A stretch of 33,522 bases of DNA, from positions 1-33,522 of the forward strand of contig JACWAF010000004.1 of assembly GCA_014874185.1 (NCBI GenBank), in the 5' to 3' direction. The notes below the pieces were generated by a model. It searched no databases, was not told the DNA's origin, and saw only the letters and a list, made by a program, of their open reading frames with translations. Positions within the stretch are counted from its first letter, which is position 1. Every line of letters begins with the position of its first letter. Source of the stretch: Nitrospirota bacterium (GTDB taxonomy: Bacteria; Nitrospirota; Thermodesulfovibrionia; Thermodesulfovibrionales; JdFR-88). Shown here piece by piece: positions 21,453-30,532 of the stretch. Position numbers and translations under genes: made by a program.

Positions 21453-23474
21453 TCACCCGCCTCCGTTTGCGGCAAACCTGATCTCCTCGCTTGAGCCCGG
21501 CAGGACGAACAGGCTGTCCAGGTCGATCTGGTTACCGCTTCCCGCAATTATGGAAGTGCTCTTCAAGTCGTGCTGCCGGTAAAAGTTCTCGCTGACTTTG
21601 ATCTGGAATAAACCGTTTGCCTTCAGTCCGGGCAGCCCGTAGGCCTCGATGACCGTCTCCCCCGGCCTTCTAAGCCTGCCAAGGATGTAGTACCTGACAT
21701 ACTTGGAGAGATTGTAGACGGTTGCCTGGCTGGCGAACAAATGGCCGCCGCCATCTTCCGGACCGGCGTCTTCCAGCCTGGCAAAGACCAGGTATTGCTC
21801 TTCGTCCTTCAGCAGCTGGTTGTACTTCAGATAAAAAAGGTCCGTCCCCGGATTCCGGTCCAGGTGATTTACCACTTTTATGCTCTTGCCCGAAAACGTG
21901 CTGAAATACTCGCTCCAGTAGGAGTCGTGGATGCCTACGCTGCCGATGATCGTCCAGAGGGACGGGGCATATATTACCGACCCGTCCGGGACCGAACGGA
22001 ACTCCTCCGATTGCAGGAACCGGTCCACCGCCTGCCATTTCATATCGGACATCTTCTGGTATTTGGCTATGTAACCGTTCGAATTGTCGATTAGAATGCT
22101 CAGCCCGGCCATGAGGAGCGCGGTTGACATGACAAACGCGTACTTCAGGGCCTTCCGTTTCATCTTCTGCTTTATCAGGACCACCGCCGGGACAAAACAA
22201 TAGATGAAAGCCAGAAAGGAAAAATAGGAGCCCTGTATCCCGATTGTTCCATGTTTAACCGTGTCCTGATAGTGCTCCGTTATCGCAAAAAGGGCCGTTG
22301 GAAGAAAGAAATAGATTACGCCCAAGAGTATGCTGAACCGCAATTTTCCCGCGTGAAACGGCCCGGTCCTCCTTAGTATCAGGAAGCAGACAACAGCAAC
22401 CAGCAGGGACTTTACAGCCCACGCGGACTCCAGCCTCAAAAACGTGAACCCCCGCAGGCCCGAATACGCGTTTTCGTTATAGAGCACTTCGAAGAGCCAC
22501 CTGTATTTCCTGTCCCAGATGAAATAGGAGGGGAGCGAGGAAACGCTGAACTGCCACAGGGTCTTCATGGCGCTTGCGATATTCAGCCTGCTCTGGGCCT
22601 GCACACCCGCGTAATGGCTTCCGAAATGGTGCCTGAACAGGGCGTAAACCGAGAGGTAGAAAAGCCCCGCGAAAATAAAAGGGAGCGCGGGTTTCAGCCT
22701 AGCAAGGGCCGGCTTTTGCCCAGCCCCGAACCATGAAATCAGGAAAAAAACAGGGCAATACAATATGTAGACTTCATAAGAGAAAAGGGCCAGAAGGTAG
22801 CAGCCGGCCGCCGGTATGAGCAGGCCCTTGCGGCCTCTTGTAAACTCGAGAAAAAATATGAATGAGAGCAGGAGGCATATGAGAGGAAATGAGAAGATTC
22901 CCGGGAATGAGACCAAAGGGGTGCATTCCCAGCTGTTCTGGAGGCCGACAAACCCGGCCAGAAGTGAAAAATAAAAAATGTCCTCCGACCCGAAAAGGCG
23001 TCCCATGAAATACGCCAGCAGGATGACCGTGCTCACAATAGAGCCAAGTGCGACTATCTTGTAATAGATAAAATTTTTGAAGACGTATGGCAGATAATGC
23101 CAAAGGAGGTTCGCGAAATTGGCCCGGCCTCCAAGTTTCAGGACCCAATAGATGTGCCCCATGTATCCCAAGACGCCCGTCTGCCTGGCCTTCAGCGACA
23201 ATTGCAGGTCGTCGTTCGTCACGAAGCCCACTTTCATAAGCGGAAAGACCGCGACTATCCCGATCATCAGAAGCGACAATTTCAACAGGTTGTTTTCGCC
23301 TGGAGCCGCGGCCGCGTGCTCCGCCCCGAAATCAAACAAACCAGGCAGCGGTTTCGCCGCCTCATCAATCCTGAGCACGCGCTTTTCTTTTTCCCGGTGA
23401 CCGGCGTCAAATCCTGTATTCTTAAATAACCCCGGAGCCGCGCCGGACTTTCTTTTCACGTCCGGTCCCTTCAT
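21453..23474 (-). CDS. Polytopic membrane protein, GT-C-like candidate
   Basis: 673 aa from ATG 23474, in an ATGA overlap with the SGNH gene stop. About 60 cytoplasmic residues come first, then roughly ten membrane helices over about 75-470 and a 200-residue soluble C-terminal domain. Right after the first helix comes VGFVTNDDLQLSLKARQ; an acidic pair in the first outside loop is typical of GT-C glycosyltransferases that use lipid-phosphate sugars. There is no clear family match by eye. Next to a GtrB-like enzyme and an EmrE-like flippase it resembles the serotype-specific Gtr of O-antigen modification cassettes. A polymerase or plain membrane protein are alternatives. Confidence 0.65.
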   Translation of the reverse strand: MKGPDVKRKSGAAPGLFKNTGFDAGHREKEKRVLRIDEAAKPLPGLFDFGAEHAAAAPGENNLLKLSLLMIGIVAVFPLMKVGFVTNDDLQLSLKARQTGVLGYMGHIYWVLKLGGRANFANLLWHYLPYVFKNFIYYKIVALGSIVSTVILLAYFMGRLFGSEDIFYFSLLAGFVGLQNSWECTPLVSFPGIFSFPLICLLLSFIFFLEFTRGRKGLLIPAAGCYLLALFSYEVYILYCPVFFLISWFGAGQKPALARLKPALPFIFAGLFYLSVYALFRHHFGSHYAGVQAQSRLNIASAMKTLWQFSVSSLPSYFIWDRKYRWLFEVLYNENAYSGLRGFTFLRLESAWAVKSLLVAVVCFLILRRTGPFHAGKLRFSILLGVIYFFLPTALFAITEHYQDTVKHGTIGIQGSYFSFLAFIYCFVPAVVLIKQKMKRKALKYAFVMSTALLMAGLSILIDNSNGYIAKYQKMSDMKWQAVDRFLQSEEFRSVPDGSVIYAPSLWTIIGSVGIHDSYWSEYFSTFSGKSIKVVNHLDRNPGTDLFYLKYNQLLKDEEQYLVFARLEDAGPEDGGGHLFASQATVYNLSKYVRYYILGRLRRPGETVIEAYGLPGLKANGLFQIKVSENFYRQHDLKSTSIIAGSGNQIDLDSLFVLPGSSEEIRFAANGGG

Positions 23475-24841
23475 TTTTGAACGGTGAGCTTCAGCTTGTT
23501 TGATTTCATGTTTGACCTCCTGTCCATGAGCTGCAGATCGTATTTGCCCGGTCTTTTTACAAGTTCCGCGGGCACGATTGCCGTAACAAGGCAGCCGTCC
23601 GGGAAGGCCACGCTCTTCAGGGGCACTCCGTTCAGGACCAGCACGGCTGAGGCGGTTGCGTTCTCCGTATTCGCCCATATAGCGGACTCGCCGTGCTCCT
23701 GGATATTAAAAGCCTGACCGGCCTTTATGCCCCTCGGTCCGTAATCTTTCAGCACCATTTTCTTAATGCCGGAAGCGGCGACCGCGTTCACGATGAAATC
23801 CGTCAGCTTTTGCGCCCCCGTCTTGTTCACGTGGACCACGTCCATGAAGTTTCTGCAGTTGTCCCTGAACCCCTGGGGTATCTCGATGAATATGACATTC
23901 GGGAAGAGGGAGGCCATGGCCTTCGATATTATTTCGGTCTCCTGCAGGTATTGAGGGCTGTACACCTTGCCGAAACCGCTGAAAACGGGCGCATTAAGGA
24001 GATAGACCTTATTGTATTGCGACGAAAGCTCCCCCAGGAGCTTCAGGAGACCCTTCACAAAAAAGGGGTTGGGCCTCTTGTCTCCTTTTCTTATCATGTA
24101 GCCGTCGTACATCTCTTTGTACCTGGCCGCCTCCGCCCGGTTACCGTCCCTGATGAGAGAATCTATCCTGGCGGGCAGGTCTTCCGGATCGCCGGTCCCG
24201 CATACGCTGTAATCCCTGGTGTCCTCCCACAGGGGGTCGTCATCTGATACCTTCCGGTTGAACCATTTGATATTTTCCGTGAAGCGCCTGGCCCTCCCCG
24301 CCGGGTTCTCCACCAGATCGCGCATGTCCCTGCTGAAAAGGGCCGGCCTGAACGTGAATAAAAAAAGGTCCTTGCAAAGTTCTTTGAAAGAGCCGGAATA
24401 ATCCCACAGGAGGTCCGCGTCCGCCAGGTCCAGAGAGGTCTTGTTGTATTCCAGGTCGCTTCGGAGCCGGTCCCCTCCGGCCCGGAAATTATCCGGCCCA
24501 AGGAAAAGGACCACTTTTTTCACCCCGGGCATGTATTTTTTTGCAAGCCTGTGTGATTTGTGGAACGTGAACAGCCACCCGCCAGGGACGCCAAGGTTCA
24601 CCGCCTTTTCTCCGATTGCCTCCCTGTTGAAGCGGTTCGGCCTGAAGCCCTCGGCCGCCGTGGAATCGCCAAGCACAACCAGCGTGGCGTCCCGGTGCCC
24701 CATTGCCACATGCCTCAAGTCCTCCAGCACGAATGAAGCGCTGTTGCCCGCCAGCAGATATTTATAAAGACCGAAATAAAACAGCATGATAAAAAACGCC
24801 AGGACCGAAACGAACGATATCCAGCCCGTTTTTTTAAGCAT
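23471..24841 (-). CDS. SGNH acyltransferase partner with C-terminal TIG-like domain
   Basis: 456 aa. An N-terminal signal anchor (8-26) is followed by a periplasmic SGNH/GDSL fold: VVLGDSTAAEGF with S60, NLGVPGG near 82, and DVVHVNKTGAQKL with D334 and H337 completing the triad. This layout matches AlgJ/AlgX/PatB-type O-acetyltransferases that receive an acyl group from an MBOAT. The MBOAT gene is seven bases upstream. Residues about 366-456 form an extra beta domain (AGQAFNIQEHGESAIWANTE, then VLVLNGVPLKS) homologous to the lipoprotein at 26314 and similar to TIG/IPT folds. It overlaps the following membrane-protein gene by four bases. The product would be O-acylated polysaccharide or cell-wall glycan. 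Confidence 0.83.
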   Translation of the reverse strand: MLKKTGWISFVSVLAFFIMLFYFGLYKYLLAGNSASFVLEDLRHVAMGHRDATLVVLGDSTAAEGFRPNRFNREAIGEKAVNLGVPGGWLFTFHKSHRLAKKYMPGVKKVVLFLGPDNFRAGGDRLRSDLEYNKTSLDLADADLLWDYSGSFKELCKDLFLFTFRPALFSRDMRDLVENPAGRARRFTENIKWFNRKVSDDDPLWEDTRDYSVCGTGDPEDLPARIDSLIRDGNRAEAARYKEMYDGYMIRKGDKRPNPFFVKGLLKLLGELSSQYNKVYLLNAPVFSGFGKVYSPQYLQETEIISKAMASLFPNVIFIEIPQGFRDNCRNFMDVVHVNKTGAQKLTDFIVNAVAASGIKKMVLKDYGPRGIKAGQAFNIQEHGESAIWANTENATASAVLVLNGVPLKSVAFPDGCLVTAIVPAELVKRPGKYDLQLMDRRSNMKSNKLKLTVQK

Positions 24842-24847
24842 CTTCGT

Positions 24848-26278
24848 CTAGAACCTGAAATAAATGAATTGTATCTTTTCGTCCACTTTAAACACCGCCA
24901 TCGCGATGACCAGGAATAAAAAAGCCGTTGAAATGTACGGATTGAACCTTTGCCTGAGGACCGCTTCTTTCAGATTGACCCTGAGGTTCAGGAGATTATA
25001 GAGCCCGAAGATTAACAGTATCGCGGCAAGCGGAAGATAAGACGCCTTGAACAGCAAGGAAATGGAGCCCAGGTCCGTGCGGAATAAAATCCCTTTCAGG
25101 TATAGAAGCGCCCCTCCCAGGGTGTCCGCCTTGAAGATTATCCAGCCAGCCACGGACAAATGGAACATCAGCAGGACCGAAAGAAAGTCCTTCGATTTTT
25201 GCGCAAGGCCGGAGGCCGCCCGTGCGGGAACGGGCTTCGCCTTCCTGTACATCCGGTATAAAACCAGCAAAACCCCGTAGTATGCTCCCCAGGCGATAAA
25301 ATGCCAGCTCGCCCCGTGCCACAGGCCGCAGATGAGCATGACGGCAAACAGGTTGGTATAGGTCCTGGCCGGGCCTCTCCGGCTGCCCCCAAGAGGTATG
25401 TAGACATAATCCCTGAGCCATGAGGAAAGCGATATATGCCATCTTTGCCAGAACTCCCTGGGGTTTTTTGCAAGATATGGCAGGTTGAAGTTGACCGGCA
25501 GCTCGTAACCCAGGAGATAGGCCAATCCCCTTGCCATGTCCGTATAACCGGAAAAATCGCAGTATATCTGTACGGTGAAGGCATATGCGCCCAAAAGAAG
25601 CTCCGCGCCCGAGAAACCGCCCGGCCCGGAATAGAAGCGGTTCACGTACACCGAAAGGTTGTCCGAGAGCACCAGCTTCTTGAAAAGCCCCATAAGGACC
25701 AGCGCCATCCCCGACCAGAGGAACTGGGGATTAAACTCCCTTTTCGCCTTAAGCTGCGGTAGGAATTCGTATGCCCTTACTATCGGGCCCGCGACCAGGT
25801 ACGGGAAGAAGGCCACGTACAGGCCGTAATCAAGCAGGTTTCTTTCCGGCTTTACCTTCCCCCTGAAGCAGTCAATCAGGTATCCAAGCACGTTAAAGGT
25901 GAAGAAACTTATCCCGACAGGCAGCAGCACCCCGGTATGGGGCAGTTTGAAACGCCCTGCCGGAATAAGTACGTTCAGGTTGGCGCTGATGAACTCCCAG
26001 TACTTGAAATAGAAAAGCGGCAAAAGGGCCAGCGCTATTGCAAAGGCCAGTATGTATCTTCTAACCGAAGCGCCTGCTCCGGAAATGACCCGGGCGAGAA
26101 CGAATGACATCAACGTGCTGTACACCAGGAGAAGGCTGAACCCAGGGTTCCAGGAGATATAGAATACATAACTCCCGAAAAGGAGCAATGCCTTCCTGAA
26201 GCCCTGCAAACCGACAGCCATGTACAGGGCAAAAATAGCGCAGAAAAAAAACAGGAATTCCACGCTGTCAAACGGCAT
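24848..26278 (-). CDS. MBOAT-family membrane O-acyltransferase (AlgI/PatA-like)
   Basis: 476 aa with about 10-12 membrane helices. Family marks are FDSVEFLFFF at the start, FPYLVAGPIVRAYEFLPQL near 158, CDFSGYTDMARGLAYLLGYELPVNF near 240, REFWQRWHISLSSWLRDYVYIPLGGSR near 274 (H281), and GLWHGASWHFIAWG with the catalytic H321. It moves an acyl group, usually acetyl, across the inner membrane for transfer to extracytoplasmic glycan. The next gene encodes the SGNH partner that normally completes the reaction, so the two form an O-acylation module. Length is normal for AlgI. Confidence 0.93.
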   Translation of the reverse strand: MPFDSVEFLFFFCAIFALYMAVGLQGFRKALLLFGSYVFYISWNPGFSLLLVYSTLMSFVLARVISGAGASVRRYILAFAIALALLPLFYFKYWEFISANLNVLIPAGRFKLPHTGVLLPVGISFFTFNVLGYLIDCFRGKVKPERNLLDYGLYVAFFPYLVAGPIVRAYEFLPQLKAKREFNPQFLWSGMALVLMGLFKKLVLSDNLSVYVNRFYSGPGGFSGAELLLGAYAFTVQIYCDFSGYTDMARGLAYLLGYELPVNFNLPYLAKNPREFWQRWHISLSSWLRDYVYIPLGGSRRGPARTYTNLFAVMLICGLWHGASWHFIAWGAYYGVLLVLYRMYRKAKPVPARAASGLAQKSKDFLSVLLMFHLSVAGWIIFKADTLGGALLYLKGILFRTDLGSISLLFKASYLPLAAILLIFGLYNLLNLRVNLKEAVLRQRFNPYISTAFLFLVIAMAVFKVDEKIQFIYFRF

Positions 26279-26313
26279 ACGGTCTTTCCCCCCGCCTTTT
26301 TTTAAAGACCGTG

Positions 26314-26736
26314 CTACTTTACGATGAACATAAGCTCATTTGACTTCTCGTTCGTCTTCTCGTCCAGCAGATACAACGTGTAGCTGCCGGGCTTTTCGTA
26401 CAGGGACGCCGGCACCGCCGCCGTCACCAGCTTGCCATCCGGACGAGGCGCGCTTTTAAGGCGGACATCGTTCAGTACCAGCACCGTTTTGGGGGTGGCG
26501 TTTTCCGTATTGGCCCAGATTGCGCTGCCGCCATCGGGCTGCTTATTGAAAACCTGCCCCGCCCTTATATCGGTAGGGCCGAATTTGAGAAGTTTAAGGC
26601 CGCCCTGTTTCGCCGCGTGCGCATCCGCCGCCGGCCCGCCGGATGGCGGCTCGCTGGAACTGCACCCCGAAAAAACAAGAAGACCCAACGCCAGAACCAT
26701 GCCAAGCATTACCCTGAGACCTGACTTCAAATCCAT
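26314..26736 (-). CDS. TIG-like single-domain lipoprotein
   Basis: 140 aa. Signal peptide with lipobox VFSGC (C25), a short Ser/Pro/Ala linker, then one beta-rich domain (about 51-140). The domain matches the C-terminal domain of the SGNH protein: shared AIWANTENAT, TVLVLN-type strand, LVTAxVPA and KSNxL. No enzymatic motif is seen, so a carbohydrate- or protein-binding role at the membrane is plausible. The start follows the glycosyltransferase stop directly (TAA then ATG) with GGAGGGG as ribosome site. The MBOAT gene follows after 35 bases. The domain pair suggests it works with the acylation module. Confidence 0.8.
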   Translation of the reverse strand: MDLKSGLRVMLGMVLALGLLVFSGCSSSEPPSGGPAADAHAAKQGGLKLLKFGPTDIRAGQVFNKQPDGGSAIWANTENATPKTVLVLNDVRLKSAPRPDGKLVTAAVPASLYEKPGSYTLYLLDEKTNEKSNELMFIVK

Positions 26737-29229
26737 TTACCCCTCCTTTAAGATTTCAGAAAATACGCTGCTCACTTTTTCGGCAAAAGCGTGCTGCGAA
26801 TAGTTGGCTGCAATGAAGTCCCTGGAGCGCCCGCTGAGCCCTTCCCAAAGGGACTTGTCAGTATATAATCTGCATATTTCATTTGCAATACCCGCGCTGT
26901 TTTCCGCAACCAGCAGGTGCAGCCCGTTTGTGGCGCCAAGCCCCTCGGCGCCAACCGGGGTCGTCACTACCGGCAATCCGTAGCTCATTGCGTCTATTAT
27001 CTTTCCCTTCACCCCCGCCCCATACCTGAGCGGCGCCAGGAAGATGCGGCACCTCTCAAAATACGGGAGCAGGTCCGGCACATAGCCCGTGAGCACAACG
27101 CGCTCCGGGTCAAGCTCACTGAGCCGTTTATCGGTATGCGAGCCGACAACGTAGAGCTTTATTCCGGGGACCGCCTTTTCAAGCAGGGGCATGATCCCGC
27201 TTGCATAATACAGGACGGCATCCACGTTCGGCTGATGCGAACTGCCAACAAAGAGGAGGTCGCTCCGCCCCTCAAAAGGATTTTTCATATCGGTTATCCT
27301 GTTTACCGGATGGTGCACCTTAAGGACCTTCCTGCCGGGGAAATACCGCTTTATCCCGTCCACATCTTCGCCGCTCACGGTCGTTATGCAATCGGACTGG
27401 CCGAACAGATAGAACTCTCGCTCCTTGATGTTCTCCAGTTCCCTTTCCGGAAGCCCCTCCAGCCCGGCCCTCCTCTTCTCCCGGAGGTATTCAAAATCCG
27501 GTGAATGATAGATCACCCTGGGGACATGTTTCCTGACCACGTCCACGTAGTTGATGGCGATATGCGTCCTGGTGATGAGGGCGCAATCGAAGTACTTTCC
27601 ATGCCCTTCCATGTAGGACTTGAAGTTATTGGGCCCGTATATAACTTCTATTCCCATCTGCTGCAGCTCGGTGGTATAGGGCTCGTGCTTGAAGAGGTTG
27701 TCGGGCCAGAAGACGACGCGGTAACCAGCCGCGGCAAGCACCCTGAGCAGGCTGTACATGAAAAACGAGCCCGCGTCCCTGTCGTACATGGGTACATAGT
27801 GGTCTATCACCAGCACCCTCTTGTTCCTGTTGCGGTCCCTGGCCGGAAAGACGTTCTCAGGCCGGTTCTCAAGCTGTTTTCCAAGCTCCACCCGCCACTT
27901 GCTTGCGAATTTGGGGGTGTTCAGCTCCTGGTATCTCTTCATCCCGGAGGCGGTGCTGGTGCCCGCGGAAACCCCCTCGAAATGCACGATAACGGAGCGG
28001 GGCTGGTAAAAAACCTTGTACCTTCTGCTCCGGAGCGAGAAGCAGAGATCGGTGTCCTCACAGTACGCCGGTGCGTACCTTGCGTCGAAGCCGCCCACGC
28101 CCTCAAAGAGTTCCTTCCTGACCATCAGAGACGCGCCGGAGCAGTAATCCACCTCGCGGAGGTAGTTGTACTCGGGTTTGTCGGGGTCGTCGAACTTGCC
28201 GTAATTCCACCCGCTGGCATCTTTCCAGATTATCCCGCCGGCCTCCTGCAGCCTGCCGTTCGGGTAGATGAGCTTGGAGCCCACGGCCCCGCATTCCTCT
28301 TTTCTCCTGAACGTCTCCAGCATGGCGGAAAGCCACCCAGGGGTAACGAGGGTGTCATTATTCAAAAAAAGGACGTATTTACCCCGGGATGCGCGGGCCC
28401 CGATATTGCACGCCTCCACGAAACCCAGGTTCTCCCGGTTGCGGATTACCCGGACATGTTCTATCATGGCCAGCATCGAAGCGGTATTATCGGTGGACGC
28501 GTTGTCCACAACGACCACCTCGTACCGGGTCTCCCGCGTGTTTTCGCGGACCGAAAGGATGCAATTGTAGGTGAAAAGAGATTTGTTGTATACGGGTATC
28601 ACTATTGATACTTCCGGGTCCTCGAACCGCGGCAGACTGAAGGGCTCCACCCTTTTTTTCTGCTGATATGCTGAGACGGGGGCGGAAGCCTGCACCAGCC
28701 TGCCTGCGCTCTTTTTCAGAAAAGAGGCGGTCCCCTCCCTTTTTATCAATTCCATGGTCTCGCGCGCGAGGCGCAGCTTTCTGCTGCGGTTTCTGAAATT
28801 CCTGAACCTCCACTTGAGATGAAACTCCATCTTCTCCCGCGTGTAGAAGAAGCAGTCCACATTTTCGTTGAATATCAAAAGTTTCTTCTTCCGGCATAGC
28901 ACGGCCATTATCTTGTGCTTGAAATACCCTCCCTCACCCGAAAAAAATACGGCCACGACGTCGTATCGGAGCCTCCTGAGGCGCAATAAATAAAACAGCG
29001 CCCGCACAAGGCCGGGCTTTGTCACGATCCTTTTTTCAAGGTTCGGTATGCCGTCCTCCGGAAGACACTGGTGCCTGTTGTCGCACAGGTAAGTCATACG
29101 GCAGCCGGGATAGAGCTTCTCCGCAATCACCCTGACGGCCTTTGAAAGCAGGTCTGTATTTCCGCTTTGCACAACGAGGAGATTTGGCTTTTCAGGGCCG
29201 GGACCCGCTGTCTTGCGCCGGAAAAACAT
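26737..29229 (-). CDS. Trimodular glycosyltransferase (N-terminal, GT2, GT4)
   Basis: 830 aa. Residues 1-190 are a Rossmann-like domain (NLLVVQSGNTDLLSKAVRV...) with a basic helix, possibly a degenerate glycosyltransferase. About 205-465 is a GT2 domain: EVSIVIPVYNKS, VVVDNASTDNT, NLGFVEACNIGARASRGKYV, LFLNNDTLVTPGW (DxD equivalent), then the ED.DLCFSLR catalytic segment. About 485-830 is a GT4 domain: VLVIDHYVPMYDRDAGS, LLFVGSSHQPNVDAVLYY, FLAPLRYGAGVKGKIIDAMSYGLPVVTTPVGAEGL. Two active transferases in one chain may add alternating sugars of a repeat. It is the first gene after a promoter at about 29.3 kb. Confidence 0.88.
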   Translation of the reverse strand: MFFRRKTAGPGPEKPNLLVVQSGNTDLLSKAVRVIAEKLYPGCRMTYLCDNRHQCLPEDGIPNLEKRIVTKPGLVRALFYLLRLRRLRYDVVAVFFSGEGGYFKHKIMAVLCRKKKLLIFNENVDCFFYTREKMEFHLKWRFRNFRNRSRKLRLARETMELIKREGTASFLKKSAGRLVQASAPVSAYQQKKRVEPFSLPRFEDPEVSIVIPVYNKSLFTYNCILSVRENTRETRYEVVVVDNASTDNTASMLAMIEHVRVIRNRENLGFVEACNIGARASRGKYVLFLNNDTLVTPGWLSAMLETFRRKEECGAVGSKLIYPNGRLQEAGGIIWKDASGWNYGKFDDPDKPEYNYLREVDYCSGASLMVRKELFEGVGGFDARYAPAYCEDTDLCFSLRSRRYKVFYQPRSVIVHFEGVSAGTSTASGMKRYQELNTPKFASKWRVELGKQLENRPENVFPARDRNRNKRVLVIDHYVPMYDRDAGSFFMYSLLRVLAAAGYRVVFWPDNLFKHEPYTTELQQMGIEVIYGPNNFKSYMEGHGKYFDCALITRTHIAINYVDVVRKHVPRVIYHSPDFEYLREKRRAGLEGLPERELENIKEREFYLFGQSDCITTVSGEDVDGIKRYFPGRKVLKVHHPVNRITDMKNPFEGRSDLLFVGSSHQPNVDAVLYYASGIMPLLEKAVPGIKLYVVGSHTDKRLSELDPERVVLTGYVPDLLPYFERCRIFLAPLRYGAGVKGKIIDAMSYGLPVVTTPVGAEGLGATNGLHLLVAENSAGIANEICRLYTDKSLWEGLSGRSRDFIAANYSQHAFAEKVSSVFSEILKEG

Positions 29230-29290
29230 CAGCCATTTCCCTCCATCTCAGGTTGTATTATGGCCGCTGATATGCAACCATAGGTTTTAA

Positions 29291-29318
29291 ATTATACAGA
29301 CAGAAAACAATCATGCAA
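29291..29318 (-). promoter_or_regulatory. Internal promoter of the polysaccharide locus
   Basis: Minus-strand TTGCAT (29318-29313), a 16-base spacer and a perfect TATAAT (29296-29291). The expected start is near 29284, giving a leader of about 55 bases before the trimodular glycosyltransferase gene. It lies in the only sizeable gap (98 bases) between 33.27 and 17.99 kb and splits the locus into two transcription units, with read-through still possible since no terminator was seen. Confidence 0.6.
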
Positions 29319-29327
29319 GAGGTAATT

Positions 29328-30527
29328 TTATTGCCCGGATTTTTTCAGTTCCCGGATATCGGCCTGGAGTTTCCTTATCAGTTCGTCCTTCCGGCGGATC
29401 TGCGAATCCAGGTCGATGGCCCACATGTTCCGTTCCTCAAGGTTGGCCTGCAGCCGCCGGATCAGCGCGCCTTTTTCTTCCAGCTCCTGTTGCATTTGAA
29501 GCGCCCACTGCGTCCTCTCATCGCATTGCCTGGTTATATCCGAGAGCCGTTTTCCAAGCTCTTGCAGCCCTTCCGAAGGGGCGGACCCAGCCTCCGCTCC
29601 CTCGGCTGAAAGACGGATTTCCCCTTGGAGTTTTGCCTCGAGGCCATGGGCCCAGTCATTGCTCTTTCGAAGTTCCGCCTGGAGTCTTCCTATCAATTCC
29701 ACTTTTTCATCCAGGTCCTTTTTCATCCCGAGCGCCCATGTGGTCCTCTCCTCAAAATTACTTCTCATATTTGCGACCAGGTCTCTGATTTCCGCCTCCC
29801 TCCTGCGGAAACTTTCCGGGTCATCAGCCAGGAAGAGGAAATCCGGCCCGCCCCGGACTTTTTCATTCCCGCAGACCGCGATGAAATACCCGGCTTCCTC
29901 AAGGGCCATGCCGCCGGATTGAGACATCGAGAGAATTCCCATGCCCTGCGCCTGCGGCTCCTTCAAAACCATATTGCCGCCGGTTGCAAATTGCGCATAT
30001 ATCCGGACTTCTGGAAAATGGACGCCGAGCACCTGGCGGAACTCCTCCAGATAGAACTCTTTTACATGGAAAGGGTTCCTGTAACCCCTCCGCAGGTCTG
30101 TATAGGTTTTTTTATTGGGAGTTGAGACCATGAAAAGCCCTTCCGGCGCGAGGAGCCTTTTTGCCTCTGAAAGGAACCTTTCGTGTTCCTCCAGGTGCTC
30201 GATAACCTCGAACGAGACAACAAGGCCGAATTCGCCGTCGCTGAATGGGACGCTCCCGCAGTCGCCCGCAACGAAATCCAGGTTCTCCCTTTTATAGCGC
30301 TCGCGCGCGTATTCAATGGCCTGGCCGGAAGAGTCCAGCCCAACGGCCCGGGAAGCGTTTTCCGCAAGCAGATGCGTGCCGTATCCCGTGCCGCAGCCCA
30401 GATCGAGCACTTTCTTCCCCGTAGAGGACTGTGCCGCGAAAAGATACCTGACCAGGTGCTCCAGGTATAGCTTCTGGTCCACCTTGCCCGGTACCACCCG
30501 CTCGCCGTTAAATTCCATATCGGGCAC
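29328..30527 (-). CDS. SAM methyltransferase with C-terminal W-repeat coiled coil
   Basis: 399 aa. Residues 1-225 are a class I methyltransferase: NGERVVPGKVDQKLYLEHLVRY, then KVLDLGCGTGYGTHLLAENA (motif I), VAGDCGSVPFSD, FEVIEHLEEHERFLSEAKRLL and VSTPNKKTY. This group is common in O-antigen loci. Residues about 240-399 are a long coiled coil with tryptophans at 264, 292, 341 and 369, spaced 28, 49 and 28, each in a W-A-x-x-[LM]-x repeat ending in IxxLQAxL. The adjacent wzt has a C-terminal glycan-binding domain. In E. coli O8/O9a a methyltransferase (WbdD) caps the chain and its coiled coil sets chain length, so a similar terminator or ruler role is inferred; no kinase domain is present here. 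Confidence 0.85.
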   Translation of the reverse strand: MPDMEFNGERVVPGKVDQKLYLEHLVRYLFAAQSSTGKKVLDLGCGTGYGTHLLAENASRAVGLDSSGQAIEYARERYKRENLDFVAGDCGSVPFSDGEFGLVVSFEVIEHLEEHERFLSEAKRLLAPEGLFMVSTPNKKTYTDLRRGYRNPFHVKEFYLEEFRQVLGVHFPEVRIYAQFATGGNMVLKEPQAQGMGILSMSQSGGMALEEAGYFIAVCGNEKVRGGPDFLFLADDPESFRRREAEIRDLVANMRSNFEERTTWALGMKKDLDEKVELIGRLQAELRKSNDWAHGLEAKLQGEIRLSAEGAEAGSAPSEGLQELGKRLSDITRQCDERTQWALQMQQELEEKGALIRRLQANLEERNMWAIDLDSQIRRKDELIRKLQADIRELKKSGQ

Positions 30528-30532
30528 GGGAG

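Noticed and set aside
27505-28608. 367-aa plus-strand open frame over the trimodular glycosyltransferase
   Set aside because: Antisense shadow; composition is His/Val/Gly/Pro-rich with no ribosome site, while the other strand has intact GT2 and GT4 motifs.
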